Assembly: GCA_026388715.1 (NCBI GenBank)
Contig: JAPLJF010000007.1
Coordinates: forward strand, 1-54,309
DNA length: 54,309 bases
Source of the DNA: Deltaproteobacteria bacterium
GTDB lineage: Bacteria > Desulfobacterota > Desulfobulbia > Desulfobulbales > Desulfocapsaceae
Reading direction: 5' to 3'
Part shown: positions 26,425 through 34,331 of the stretch, piece after piece
Position numbering within the stretch: the first letter of the stretch is position 1
Layout: each line of letters starts with the position of its first letter
Made by a program: the position numbers and the translations under genes
The notes under the pieces: generated by a model
What the model saw: the letters and a program-made list of their open reading frames with translations, nothing else
Told to the model about the DNA's origin: nothing
Databases searched by the model: none

Positions 26425-28347
26425 ATGGAACATACCATACACTTTTTACCCGATGATATCCGTGTCAAAGTTGCACCCGGAGAAAATTTACTGACCGCCG
26501 CTGCTGCCGCCGGGGTTTATATCCATGCCTATTGCGGAGGGGACGGGGTCTGCGGCAAGTGTAAGGTGCATCTGGAACAGGGAGAGGTGGAGACGGATCA
26601 TGCGGCCACGCTGAAACCGGACGAATATGAGCAGGGGATCCGGCTGGCCTGTAAGACCCGGGTCATCTCGGATATTACTGTGCGCATTCCCGACACGATC
26701 AAGGCGGACGGCAAGGCCCTGAAGCGGGAGCCCAAGACCACCAGGGCCATCTCGGCCCGCTCCATGGAGACCCTGGTCGGCACCTGGGAGATTGATCCAC
26801 CGGTGGGCAAGATGTTTCTCAAGCTGCCGCCGCCCAGCATCGATGACAACGTCTCGGATATGCAGCGCTTGATGCGCGCCATTAAAAATGCGCGGCCGGA
26901 CAATCCCGAACCCAACTATGACCACCCCCAGTTGATCCGGGAGCTCTCCACGCTCCTGCGCGAGGCGGCCTGGGAGGTGACGGTCATCATGCTGCACGGC
27001 AAGGGATCGACTGAACCTGACCGGATTATTGCCGTGGAAGCGGGTGATACCACCAACCGCCTCTATGGGCTCGCTATTGACATCGGCACCACCACGGTCA
27101 ACGGGGTCCTGATCGATCTGAACAGCGGCGAGGTCATCGCCGAAGGCTCCGGGTATAATTCCCAGATCGGCTATGGCGAGGATGTCATCTCCCGCATGAT
27201 CTATGCCGCACGTCCAGGCGGGCTCAAGACCCTGCAGGAAAAGGTGGTCTCCACCATCAACGGCATCATTGAAGAGATGTGCCGCAAGGTGGTCATCAGT
27301 CCCAGTGATATCAGCTATATCATGACTGCCGGCAATACGGTCATGTCCCATCTGCTCCTCGGCATCAATCCGCGCTATATCCGCGAGGCCCCGTATGTGC
27401 CCAGTGTCAGCCAGTTTCCCTTGACCAAGGCCGCCGATCTCGGCATCATGGCCCATCCTTCGGTCCGGCTTTTCCTCTATCCCTGCATCTCGTCCTATGT
27501 GGGCGGCGATATTGTCGCCGGGGTCCATGCCTGTCAGATGCACAAGAGCGATCAGATCTCCCTGTTTATCGATATCGGCACCAACGGCGAGATTGTGGTC
27601 GGTAACCGGGAGTGGATGGTCTGTGCCGCCTGTTCGGCCGGGCCGGCCTTTGAGGGTGGCGGCATCAAGCACGGGATGCGGGCCAGTATGGGGGCCATTG
27701 AAAATTTCCATATCCACCCCGAGACCTTTGATCCGATGATCGTCACCATCGGCCATACCAAGCCCCGGGGCATCTGCGGCTCCGGCCTGATCTCCATTGT
27801 CTCCGAACTGCTTGAGGCAGGCGTCATTGATCCCCAGGGCAAATTCAACCGGGAACTGAATAATCCCAGGATCCGTGAAGGGGAGGACCGGTGGGAGTAT
27901 GTGCTGGCCTGGGGGCAGACCTCCATGACCGGTGAGGATATTGTCATCACCGAGGTGGACCTTGACAACCTGATGCGGGCCAAAGGGGCCATGTATGCGG
28001 GATACCAGACCCTGCTCGAGTCCGTGGGTATGGGTTTCGGCGATCTGGACCGGATTATCCTGGCCGGCAATTTCGGGGCCTATATCGATCTGGAGCGGGC
28101 CATTCGCATCGGCCTGCTGCCGGATATCGACCGCGAGCGTTATTACTATCTCGGCAATGCCTCGCTGCTTGGCTGTCAGATCAGTCTGCTCGATCATCGT
28201 CGTTTCCGGGAGCGGGTGGAGGTGCGCAAGCTGATGACCAATATCGAGTTGTCGGAGAATCCCGATTTCATGAATCATTATGTGGCCGCCCTCTTTTTGC
28301 CCCACACCGACATGAGTCTCTTCCCGTCGGTGACGACAAAAAAATGA
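26425..28347 (+). CDS. acsV: Corrinoid protein reductive activator (AcsV/RamA-like, DUF4445)
   Basis: A 640-residue protein. The N-terminus is a [2Fe-2S] ferredoxin domain (AYCGGDGVCGKCKVHLEQG with three cysteines, the fourth in IRLACKT). A linker leads to an ASKHA-type ATPase module (LYGLAIDIGTTTVNGVLIDL, LFIDIGTNGEIVVGN, ILAGNFGAYIDL). In the Wood-Ljungdahl pathway such proteins use ATP to drive one-electron reduction of inactive Co(II) corrinoid of the iron-sulfur protein AcsCD. The gene precedes acsE with a 298-bp gap that holds a dispersed repeat, and its promoter candidate is upstream. The long open frame on the opposite strand is a codon-bias shadow. Confidence 0.9.
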   Translation: MEHTIHFLPDDIRVKVAPGENLLTAAAAAGVYIHAYCGGDGVCGKCKVHLEQGEVETDHAATLKPDEYEQGIRLACKTRVISDITVRIPDTIKADGKALKREPKTTRAISARSMETLVGTWEIDPPVGKMFLKLPPPSIDDNVSDMQRLMRAIKNARPDNPEPNYDHPQLIRELSTLLREAAWEVTVIMLHGKGSTEPDRIIAVEAGDTTNRLYGLAIDIGTTTVNGVLIDLNSGEVIAEGSGYNSQIGYGEDVISRMIYAARPGGLKTLQEKVVSTINGIIEEMCRKVVISPSDISYIMTAGNTVMSHLLLGINPRYIREAPYVPSVSQFPLTKAADLGIMAHPSVRLFLYPCISSYVGGDIVAGVHACQMHKSDQISLFIDIGTNGEIVVGNREWMVCAACSAGPAFEGGGIKHGMRASMGAIENFHIHPETFDPMIVTIGHTKPRGICGSGLISIVSELLEAGVIDPQGKFNRELNNPRIREGEDRWEYVLAWGQTSMTGEDIVITEVDLDNLMRAKGAMYAGYQTLLESVGMGFGDLDRIILAGNFGAYIDLERAIRIGLLPDIDRERYYYLGNASLLGCQISLLDHRRFRERVEVRKLMTNIELSENPDFMNHYVAALFLPHTDMSLFPSVTTKK

Positions 28348-28484
28348 TGGCGTCGCAAAAAATGCCCAAATACTTCGTTGCCCTGCATCCTTCGTCACTG
28401 CGGCGTACCCGACAGTACGCCTCATTCCTCAGGACTGGCGCGCCTTGTCTTTGGGCCTTTTTGCTTAGCCATCCCCTTGATAGC
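28345..28484. repeat. Dispersed intergenic repeat, copy B
   Basis: Second copy of the repeat found between the kinase and regulator genes near 5.4 kb, in the same orientation. It begins at the stop codon of the acsV-like gene (TGATGGCGTCGC) and runs to GCTTAGCCATCCCCTTGAT. Most differences are single bases, with a few short length differences. The remaining 160 bp before acsE contain no gene that I can see. Confidence 0.65.
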
Positions 28485-28645
28485 CTGTTTTTGATCATCA
28501 AAGAGTGCGTCCTGCCGTCTCGCCTGAGACTGGCCCTGACATTGACAGAAGAGTGAATAATGGGTAAAAGAAAGAGCTTTATTGATATCAATCCCTCTAT
28601 TTAAGAGATAATTAAGAGATAACTCATCGAGACAAGGAGAACAGC

Positions 28646-29542
28646 ATGTCACAGAAAGTAATGGCAATTGCCGAAAGCATCAATATCATGGGAAAACGCA
28701 GCGGTACCGCCATGAAAGAGCGGATTCAGGGCCCCATTCAGGAGATGGCCAAAGAAGAAGCGGCTGCCGGTGCTTCCTACCTTGACCTCAATATCGGACC
28801 GGCACGCAAGGATGGGGTTGAGCTGATGCCCTGGGTTGTGCAGACCGTTGAGGCCGTTACCGATACCCCGCTCTGTCTCGATACCACCAATATGGCGGCC
28901 ATGACCGCCGGTTTCAAGGTGGTGAAGAATAAAGAACTGACCATCATGAACTCCATTTCCGCCCAGCCCGAGCGCATGCAAAATCTGATTCCCGTGGCCG
29001 CCGAGGCCGGTTGCAATGTCATCGCCCTGCTGTGGGGACCGGACGGCATGCCCCGTGATTCAAACGAGCGCGCCTCCATGGCCGTTGACCTGATGATGGC
29101 CCTGAGCGAGGCCGGCATACCCAATGAGAAGATGCTCTTTGATCCCATCGGCACTCCCATTACCCTCGGCGCCGATCAGATTGCCTCCGGCCTTGAGTTC
29201 ATGATGATGCTGGCTGATATCGCCCCCGGCGCCGGCTCCACCGTCGGTCTGTCCAACGTCTCCAACGGCGTGGCCGAGCATCTGCGCAAGTACCTGGATC
29301 GCACCTATCTGATCATGCTGATGAAATATGGCATCACCACCGCCATCGTCAATGCCTACGATACCGAGCTGATGGCCATCTGCAAGGGCGAGCGTCAGAA
29401 TCATGTCGATATGGTCCATGCCATGATGGACGGTGATGATCCCGATCCTTCAACTCTCGACAAAGTGGCTATCCAGCACTACAAGACCTACAAGGCCCTG
29501 TCCGGTCAGTCGGTCTTCTCCGAGTCGTGGCTTGAACTGTAA
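28646..29542 (+). CDS. acsE: Methyltetrahydrofolate:corrinoid/iron-sulfur protein methyltransferase
   Basis: A 298-residue TIM-barrel enzyme of the pterin-binding family that moves the methyl group between methyl-tetrahydrofolate and the corrinoid iron-sulfur protein in the Wood-Ljungdahl pathway (either direction in sulfur-metabolising bacteria). Visible signatures are AIAESINIMGKRSG, GASYLDLNIGPARKDG, TPLCLDTTN and FDPIGTPITLGADQ. It is about 30 residues longer than Moorella AcsE (262). A good Shine-Dalgarno (AAGGAG) precedes the start. Upstream lies the reductive activator, downstream an HsdR-N-like protein. The core acs genes (CODH/ACS) are not in the window. Confidence 0.92.
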   Translation: MSQKVMAIAESINIMGKRSGTAMKERIQGPIQEMAKEEAAAGASYLDLNIGPARKDGVELMPWVVQTVEAVTDTPLCLDTTNMAAMTAGFKVVKNKELTIMNSISAQPERMQNLIPVAAEAGCNVIALLWGPDGMPRDSNERASMAVDLMMALSEAGIPNEKMLFDPIGTPITLGADQIASGLEFMMMLADIAPGAGSTVGLSNVSNGVAEHLRKYLDRTYLIMLMKYGITTAIVNAYDTELMAICKGERQNHVDMVHAMMDGDDPDPSTLDKVAIQHYKTYKALSGQSVFSESWLEL

Positions 29543-29624
29543 AGGTTGACTGTTACAGATTTTGTTTGATGATGCCCCTTCGCTTTATGCCAAGGGGCAT
29601 CGTCGTTTCAGGAGGGTGGAAACT

Positions 29625-30179
29625 ATGTTGCGGGTCTCATCACATCATCGCGTCTATGGCTCTCTCCGGGATTATCTCACCGGTGAGGAACTGACCGATA
29701 CCGATGACGAGCGGAACAGGCAGCAGTTGGCGCGGATGATGGTTGAGGAGAAGGGCTATGCCAAGGAGGACCTTGAACCCCGCCGCTTTATCGAGACTTT
29801 TTTTTCTGCCCAGTTTATCCGCTCCACCATTGAGCTGACGGTCAGCCTTGAGGGCAAGCGGTTCATGATTATCCGCTACGGCCCCGGTTCCCTGGTCACC
29901 CGGGAACGTTCGGCCATTGCCGCGGCCAGGGTATTGGAAAACCAGTACCAGATCCCGCTGGCCGTGGTCACCAACGGCCGGGACGCGGAGCTCCTTGATA
30001 CCATTACCGGCAAAGTCCTGGCAAGCGGCATGGAGGCGATCCCTGATTGCCGGCAGGCCCGCGACCTTCTGCCGACCTTGGTCTTTCGCGAGAGGATGGA
30101 AGGCAAGAAGCGGGAGCGGGAACTGCGGATTCTCAATACCTTTGATGTGGAGATCTGCTGCCGAAGATATAGGGTTTAG
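29625..30179 (+). CDS. Nuclease-fold protein related to HsdR N-terminal domain, likely catalytically dead
   Basis: A 184-residue protein, start chosen after a strong AGGAGGG box. It resembles the HSDR_N-type (PD-D/ExK fold) domain of type I restriction enzymes: N-terminal helices with RNRQQLARMMVEEKGYAKED, then the core ELTVSLEGKRFMIIRYG and helices ERSAIAAARVLENQYQIPLA and VVTNGRDAELLD. At the position where the E-x-K catalytic pair is expected the sequence is IIRYG, so cleavage is unlikely. No helicase or HsdM/HsdS genes are near. It follows acsE by about 80 bases, which points to a role beside the Wood-Ljungdahl proteins rather than in defence; this is inference. Confidence 0.7.
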   Translation: MLRVSSHHRVYGSLRDYLTGEELTDTDDERNRQQLARMMVEEKGYAKEDLEPRRFIETFFSAQFIRSTIELTVSLEGKRFMIIRYGPGSLVTRERSAIAAARVLENQYQIPLAVVTNGRDAELLDTITGKVLASGMEAIPDCRQARDLLPTLVFRERMEGKKRERELRILNTFDVEICCRRYRV

Positions 30180-30317
30180 CGAGCTTGGGGAATTGTCTTT
30201 TCGCTTAATTGCTGTTTTGTTCTCAAAATTTGCAATATTCTGTCCCGAGAAGTTATAGTGTGACGTGAATAGTGATGCAGCCGCATGAACTCGCTGAATC
30301 TATCGACAATTATCAAC

Positions 30318-30342
30318 TTATCAAGTCAAGTTGACCTGATAA
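30318..30342. promoter_or_regulatory. 25-bp near-perfect palindrome upstream of the MltR-like gene
   Basis: TTATCA-A-GTCAA-G-TTGAC-C-TGATAA has 11 of 12 arm positions paired. It lies about 27 bp before the start codon, where a repressor operator would be expected. The GTCAA-N-TTGAC core also occurs near 9.1 kb. Confidence 0.4.
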
Positions 30343-30368
30343 GCAATGGTTAGCCTGAGTTAGTAACT

Positions 30369-31025
30369 ATGCCAAAGAAACCAATTCATGAATTTGACTT
30401 CAATGCATTCAGTGAGCGACTACACTCTGAATCAGACCGAGCGTGTGCCGTACTTGGTGCGGCACTTCTTGATGCAAAGTTAGAAGACGTTTTTAGGCGA
30501 CGCTTCCAATGTTTTCACAACGAACTGCTAGAAGGTACCGGCCCAATTAGCACATTCTCGGCACGAATCCGTCTTGCCCGTGCGCAGGCGTGGATTGATG
30601 ACGATACTAGATTTGATTTAGACACCATTCGCGGTATTAGAAACGACTTTGCACACAGTTACGATCACGATTTTTCCTTTAGCAACCAATCAGTGGCTGC
30701 TCGTTGTGCGAATCTTAGGACTGCGCAAGCATTCATTGAGGGGTATGCCCTCGCCGCAGTTTCACTAAAAAGCAATCTAAGCTCAGGAACTATCTATTCC
30801 ATGCAAGCAGTATTGAAACCGCCGCGCATGCGATATCAGCTTGCTGTAGAGTTTCTATCTCAATATTTGGATGAAATTCCAGAGGAGAGTCCAGTGTACT
30901 CTGGTATAAATATTCTCGAAGAGGTTCGGGCTCTCAGTGCAAATATCCGTATCCAGGCTTCAGGTTCGGATACTGTCGGAGTTCCGTCTCCCCAGGTGGC
31001 ACCGCATCAGGAAGGGAGCTCATAA
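30369..31025 (+). CDS. MltR-like family protein
   Basis: A 218-residue cytoplasmic protein. The middle part follows the mannitol-repressor (MltR) family pattern: ESDRACAVLGAALLDAKLED, GPISTFSARIRLARA and LDTIRGIRNDFAHSYD. MltR proteins are all-helical and are now seen as HEPN-like relatives, not classical DNA-binding repressors; the RNDFAHS stretch recalls the R-x4-6-H motif of HEPN proteins. No mannitol genes are adjacent. The residues after about 165 are not recognised. A strong palindrome precedes the gene. It opens the decayed accessory stretch of this window. Confidence 0.65.
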   Translation: MPKKPIHEFDFNAFSERLHSESDRACAVLGAALLDAKLEDVFRRRFQCFHNELLEGTGPISTFSARIRLARAQAWIDDDTRFDLDTIRGIRNDFAHSYDHDFSFSNQSVAARCANLRTAQAFIEGYALAAVSLKSNLSSGTIYSMQAVLKPPRMRYQLAVEFLSQYLDEIPEESPVYSGINILEEVRALSANIRIQASGSDTVGVPSPQVAPHQEGSS

Positions 31026-31131
31026 ATCAACCGTGCACCGTGCTGTACACCGGTGCTGTACACCGGGGTCGGGCCAAGATAACAGGCTGATATTTAATAA
31101 AAACATGCCCTGGAAACTGCCTTTATTATGG

Positions 31132-31169
31132 CTATAATGCGTTTTCGGGCGGCAAAAAACGCATTATAG
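31132..31169. repeat. Perfect 14-bp inverted repeat
   Basis: CTATAATGCGTTTT and AAAACGCATTATAG enclose a 10-base G/C-rich loop. It lies in the 226-bp gap before the deleted M48 protease gene. A small tandem repeat of GTGCTGTACACCG precedes it. It could be a transcript hairpin, an operator or the footprint of a mobile element. Confidence 0.55.
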
Positions 31170-31252
31170 GTTTTCGCTGGGCATGGCTAGAGCAAATTGT
31201 CACGATAACCCCACCCATAACCCCTTTATTCTCCTACAGAGACCTTGAAGCC

Positions 31253-31735
31253 ATGAGCCCCACCACCATCCTTTATGTCATTATCGCCATCGTTATTGCG
31301 GATTATCTCCTGGAAAGGGGGCTTAGCTTTCTCAACTGCAGGAGTATTAGCACGCAGCTGCCTGATGAGGTGAAGGAGATTTACAGCGAGGAGAAGTATC
31401 AACAGTCCCAAGAGTACAAGAGGGCAAACTGCCGGTTTGAGCTGGTCACCGCCAGCCTGAAGGTCGTGATCCTTCTGGCCCTGATCAGCTTTGCTCTTCT
31501 CTACTCGCCGCTCTCCACGGTCATGGGGCTGGCCATGAACAGCTTCTCCCGGCACAATGAGTATGAGGCGGACCGTTTTGCCGCCCACCATTTTAACGCT
31601 GCGGCCTTGGGATCGGCCTTGAAAAAGCTTTCCGTCAACAACCTCAGCAATCTTACCCCGCACCCGGCCTATGTCTTTTTCCACTACTCCCATCCCCCCC
31701 TCTTGAACAGACTGCGAGCCCTAAGCACGACCTGA
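31253..31735 (+). pseudogene. M48 (Ste24-like) membrane protease with internal deletion
   Basis: The 160-residue frame joins two ends of a family that is normally about 400-420 residues long. The N-terminal part (ILYVIIAIVIADYLLERGL, then LPDEVKEIYSEEKYQQSQEY) matches the peptidase M48 N-terminal region. The last 85 residues (LISFALLYSPLSTVMGLAMN and RHNEYEADRFAAHHF) match the C-terminal end, including the third zinc ligand glutamate in NEYEADRFA. The middle, including the HExxH zinc site, is gone. The deletion kept the frame. A protease function is not possible; a short membrane product could still be made. Confidence 0.75.
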
Positions 31736-31908
31736 GCAGTCAGTTGTGGCCGCCCTACTTCTCCTTTAGCCATTAAGAACCTGGAAAACGGAGGACATGA
31801 GAATATCTGTGGACAGACCACTGTTTCTTGTGAGATTATTAAATGAACCGTGGTCTTTCCCTTGTTGCTTGCTCAGGTATTAGACCGGCTAAGAAAAGGA
31901 GAGTGGCA

Positions 31909-32277
31909 ATGCTTAATTACGAATTAAATCGCGCGGAGAGTATATTGATTCTTAAGCCCATGGGCCCCTTGGAATCAACGGATTTCGAGAAACTAGTCCA
32001 AGAAGTGGATCCCTATATAATAGAAAAGGGCAAACTCAATGGCCTGATGATTTACGTCAAATCCTTCCCGGGATGGGATAATTTCGCAGCTTTTTTATCC
32101 CATATGAAATTTGTGAAGAACCATCATCGTAAAATCAAGAAGATTGCGGCAGTAACAGACAGCGGTTTCCTTTCGATCATGCCACAGGTGGCCAACCATT
32201 TTATACAGGCCGAAGTAAGACACTTTGACTTTGACGACAAGGATGCAGCACTCAATTGGCTTAAGGCTGAGCAATGA
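31909..32277 (+). CDS. SpoIIAA-like (STAS-fold) protein
   Basis: A 122-residue soluble protein with the alternating strand/helix layout of the SpoIIAA-like family (PF11964): LNYELNRAESILILKPMGPL, then DPYIIEKGKLNGLMIYVKSF, KIKKIAAVTDSGFLS and a final AEVRHFDFDDKDAALNWLK. The start used is preceded by AAGGAG; a longer frame begins 22 codons upstream without such a site. Members of this family lack a known common function and the phosphorylatable serine of true anti-sigma antagonists is not evident. Confidence 0.75.
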   Translation: MLNYELNRAESILILKPMGPLESTDFEKLVQEVDPYIIEKGKLNGLMIYVKSFPGWDNFAAFLSHMKFVKNHHRKIKKIAAVTDSGFLSIMPQVANHFIQAEVRHFDFDDKDAALNWLKAEQ

Positions 32278-32370
32278 GGTTAAATTCCTATCTTTCAAGA
32301 TCAATACAAGAAGCGGAAATCCTGTCCACCAATAAGGGCTGATACAACGGACAAAAAATTCACTTATTGT

Positions 32371-32514
32371 ATGAGCCTCTTGCAAAATGGTCTTTTCGCC
32401 CAAACTCTGCGTTATGCTTAAAATTTTATCCTCGGAATATCAATTATATGCCTGCGGTAAAATTTTTCGCATGCCTTGATTTTGAACGAAAATCCTCATT
32501 TTGCAAAAGGCTCG
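32371..32514. mobile_element. MITE-like palindromic element with TATTGT direct repeats
   Basis: The ends GAGCCTCTTGCAAAATG and CATTTTGCAAAAGGCTC are inverted copies (16 of 17). The inner halves also pair imperfectly, so the whole 144 bp could fold into one long hairpin. TATTGT flanks both sides (32365-32370 and 32515-32520), consistent with a target duplication. It contains no gene. It lies between the SpoIIAA-like gene and a small membrane protein gene. Confidence 0.6.
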
Positions 32515-32550
32515 TATTGTTAACCTAAGGATGAAACAGGGAGAAATACA

Positions 32551-32754
32551 ATGAAGCAGAACATGGGTACCATAGACAGAGTCATAAGGACATCATTGGC
32601 CCTCGTCGTAGTGATCCTCTATTTTACAGGCAACCTGTCAGGCCTTGCTGCAATCGTATTGGGCATTTTCGCCATTGTCTTTCTGTTGACAAGCATAATT
32701 GGTTTTTGTCCTCTTTATACCGCATTGGGTATAAACACGACTAAAAACAAATAG
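32551..32754 (+). CDS. Small DUF2892-type membrane protein
   Basis: A 67-residue protein that starts MKQNMGTIDRVIRTSLAL and contains two hydrophobic helices and the ending TSIIGFCPLYTALGINT. This matches the DUF2892 inner-membrane domain also found at the C-terminus of rhodanese-like YgaP; FCPLY with its cysteine is typical. A role in sulfur handling has been suggested for such fusions, but nothing here tests it. A GGGAGA box precedes the start. Confidence 0.8.
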   Translation: MKQNMGTIDRVIRTSLALVVVILYFTGNLSGLAAIVLGIFAIVFLLTSIIGFCPLYTALGINTTKNK

Positions 32755-32804
32755 GAAATCGGCTAACCAGGCGTTGTAAGTGCACCGTCACGCTTGTTTT
32801 TCTA

Positions 32805-33133
32805 GTAAGAGTACTACTGGGTTCATTTGATCCCTTTGACGTACGGGGAAAATTTTGTGATAAAGGCGCAAGTTATTTAAGTGCTATTTCGTGGCGAACG
32901 AAACAGAAAGAAAACTTGCCGAACAATCGAAAAGAAAGGTTGAAGAGCAATTTTCCAACGAAAAAGTTGTTACGCCAATATTAAAGGCATCAATCTTTTA
33001 TCCCCTTAAAGATAATGAAAGTTATCATCAGGATTATTACAAGAAAAACCCAATCCGCTACAAGGCCTATCGCTGGAATTGTGGTCGTGATAAACGATTG
33101 AAAGAAATTTGGGGCGATAAAGCAATACATTAA
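32805..33133 (+). pseudogene. msrA: Peptide methionine sulfoxide reductase remnant (msrA)
   Basis: The last 80 codons (FSNEKVVTPILKASIFYPLK, then SYHQDYYKKNPIRYKAYRWN) match the C-terminal part of MsrA. Upstream, in the neighbouring frame, FDPFDVRGKFCDKGASYLSA continues the family sequence; a one-base deletion near 32889 (ATT-TC-GTG) separates the two pieces. The N-terminal half with the catalytic GCFW cysteine is absent. The remnant cannot be an active enzyme. A GTG could start the shorter in-frame piece but gives no meaningful domain. Confidence 0.8.
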
Positions 33134-33164
33134 CCGTATTGGCATCTAAACACAGGTGGGCAAC

Positions 33165-34331
33165 ATGAGTATTCAGTCTATTCGCATGGGGCAATCGTGT
33201 GCAGTAGAAGCACACCAAGCGGTGCAGGAGTTTCATGCAGCGGTGGCGCAGTCGGATGCGGAGCTGATGATTTTCTTCTGCTCCAGCGAATATGACCTTG
33301 ATGTGCTGGCCGCAGAAATGAACCACCTGTTTGCCGGGGTTCAAGTAGTGGGCTGCACCACGGCCGGGGAAATCGGACCAGCCGGTTATCTGTCGCATAC
33401 CCTGTCGGGGGCAAGCTTTGCTGCGGGCAGTTGCGTGGCCGTTAGTGAGGTGCTGGATCATTTGAGCCAATTCGATATTGTCCGAGGGCATAACTTTTCC
33501 CAGGCCCTGTTGCAGCGGTTTGAAAGCAAAGCACCACAAGCAGGCCCGGATAATAGCTTCGCCTTTATGCTGATAGATGGTTTGTCTGTCCGTGAAGAAC
33601 CGGTGGCGCATGCGTTGCAGTATGCGTTGGGCAAAATACCGCTGATTGGCGGTTCGGCGGGTGATGATCTGAAATTCGCCAAGACAAGTATATTTTGCAA
33701 TGGACGTTTCCATCTTGATAGCGTAGCACTGATCCTGATCACCACCTCCTTGCCCTTTAAGATATTCAAAACCCAGCATTTTGTTTCCACTGATGAACGG
33801 TTGGTGGTTACGGAAGCCGATACAAACAGGCGCATCGTCAAGGAGATCAACGGACTACCGGCCGCAGAAGAATATGCGCGGTTGGTGGGCGTTGACGTGC
33901 ATGATCTTAATCCCATGCGCTTTGCCGCTGCGCCCGTGGTGGTGATGATAGATGGAACGGACTATGTACGCTCCATCCAGAAAGCCAATCCCGATGGCAG
34001 CCTGACTTTCTTTTGTGCCATCGAGGAAGGGGTGGTGCTCAGGGTGGCGCATGGTGTGGATCTGGTGAATAATCTGGAACAGATTTTCGACAATATCCGG
34101 ACGGAGATCGGGCCGCCCCAACTCGTTTTCGGTTGCGATTGTATTCTACGCAATCTGGAAGTTTCCCAGAACGGATTGAAAGATATTGTCGGAAAGATTT
34201 TTCGGCGTAACAATACCATAGGTTTTAGTAGCTACGGCGAACAGTTCCACGGTGTACACGTCAACCAGACACTCACCGGGATCGCCATCGGATCTGCCCC
34301 GGAAGTAACCAGAGAGCCTCGTGATGACTGA
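33165..34331 (+). CDS. FIST-domain sensory protein
   Basis: A 388-residue protein made of FIST_N (about 25-225; DAELMIFFCSSEYDLDVLAA, VVGCTTAGEIGPAG, PLIGGSAGDD) and FIST_C (about 230-375; KEINGLPAAEEYARLVG, LVFGCDCILRNLEVSQ, IGFSSYGEQFHGVHVNQTLT). FIST domains are sensory modules thought to bind small ligands such as amino acids and are often coupled to signalling proteins. The last bases overlap the start of a PAS-GGDEF gene by 8 bases, so the two are translated together and the FIST protein probably controls that cyclase. Codon style and partner suggest possible transfer from a betaproteobacterium; this is inference. Confidence 0.88.
   Translation: MSIQSIRMGQSCAVEAHQAVQEFHAAVAQSDAELMIFFCSSEYDLDVLAAEMNHLFAGVQVVGCTTAGEIGPAGYLSHTLSGASFAAGSCVAVSEVLDHLSQFDIVRGHNFSQALLQRFESKAPQAGPDNSFAFMLIDGLSVREEPVAHALQYALGKIPLIGGSAGDDLKFAKTSIFCNGRFHLDSVALILITTSLPFKIFKTQHFVSTDERLVVTEADTNRRIVKEINGLPAAEEYARLVGVDVHDLNPMRFAAAPVVVMIDGTDYVRSIQKANPDGSLTFFCAIEEGVVLRVAHGVDLVNNLEQIFDNIRTEIGPPQLVFGCDCILRNLEVSQNGLKDIVGKIFRRNNTIGFSSYGEQFHGVHVNQTLTGIAIGSAPEVTREPRDD

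Noticed and set aside
26488..28425. Long open frame of 645 codons on the minus strand
   Set aside because: It lies exactly opposite the acsV-like gene and gives repetitive low-information protein rich in G, D, H and L. It is a codon-bias shadow.
32891..33133. A stand-alone 80-codon gene
   Set aside because: Upstream sequence in another frame continues the MsrA family, so it is better explained as part of a frameshifted remnant.
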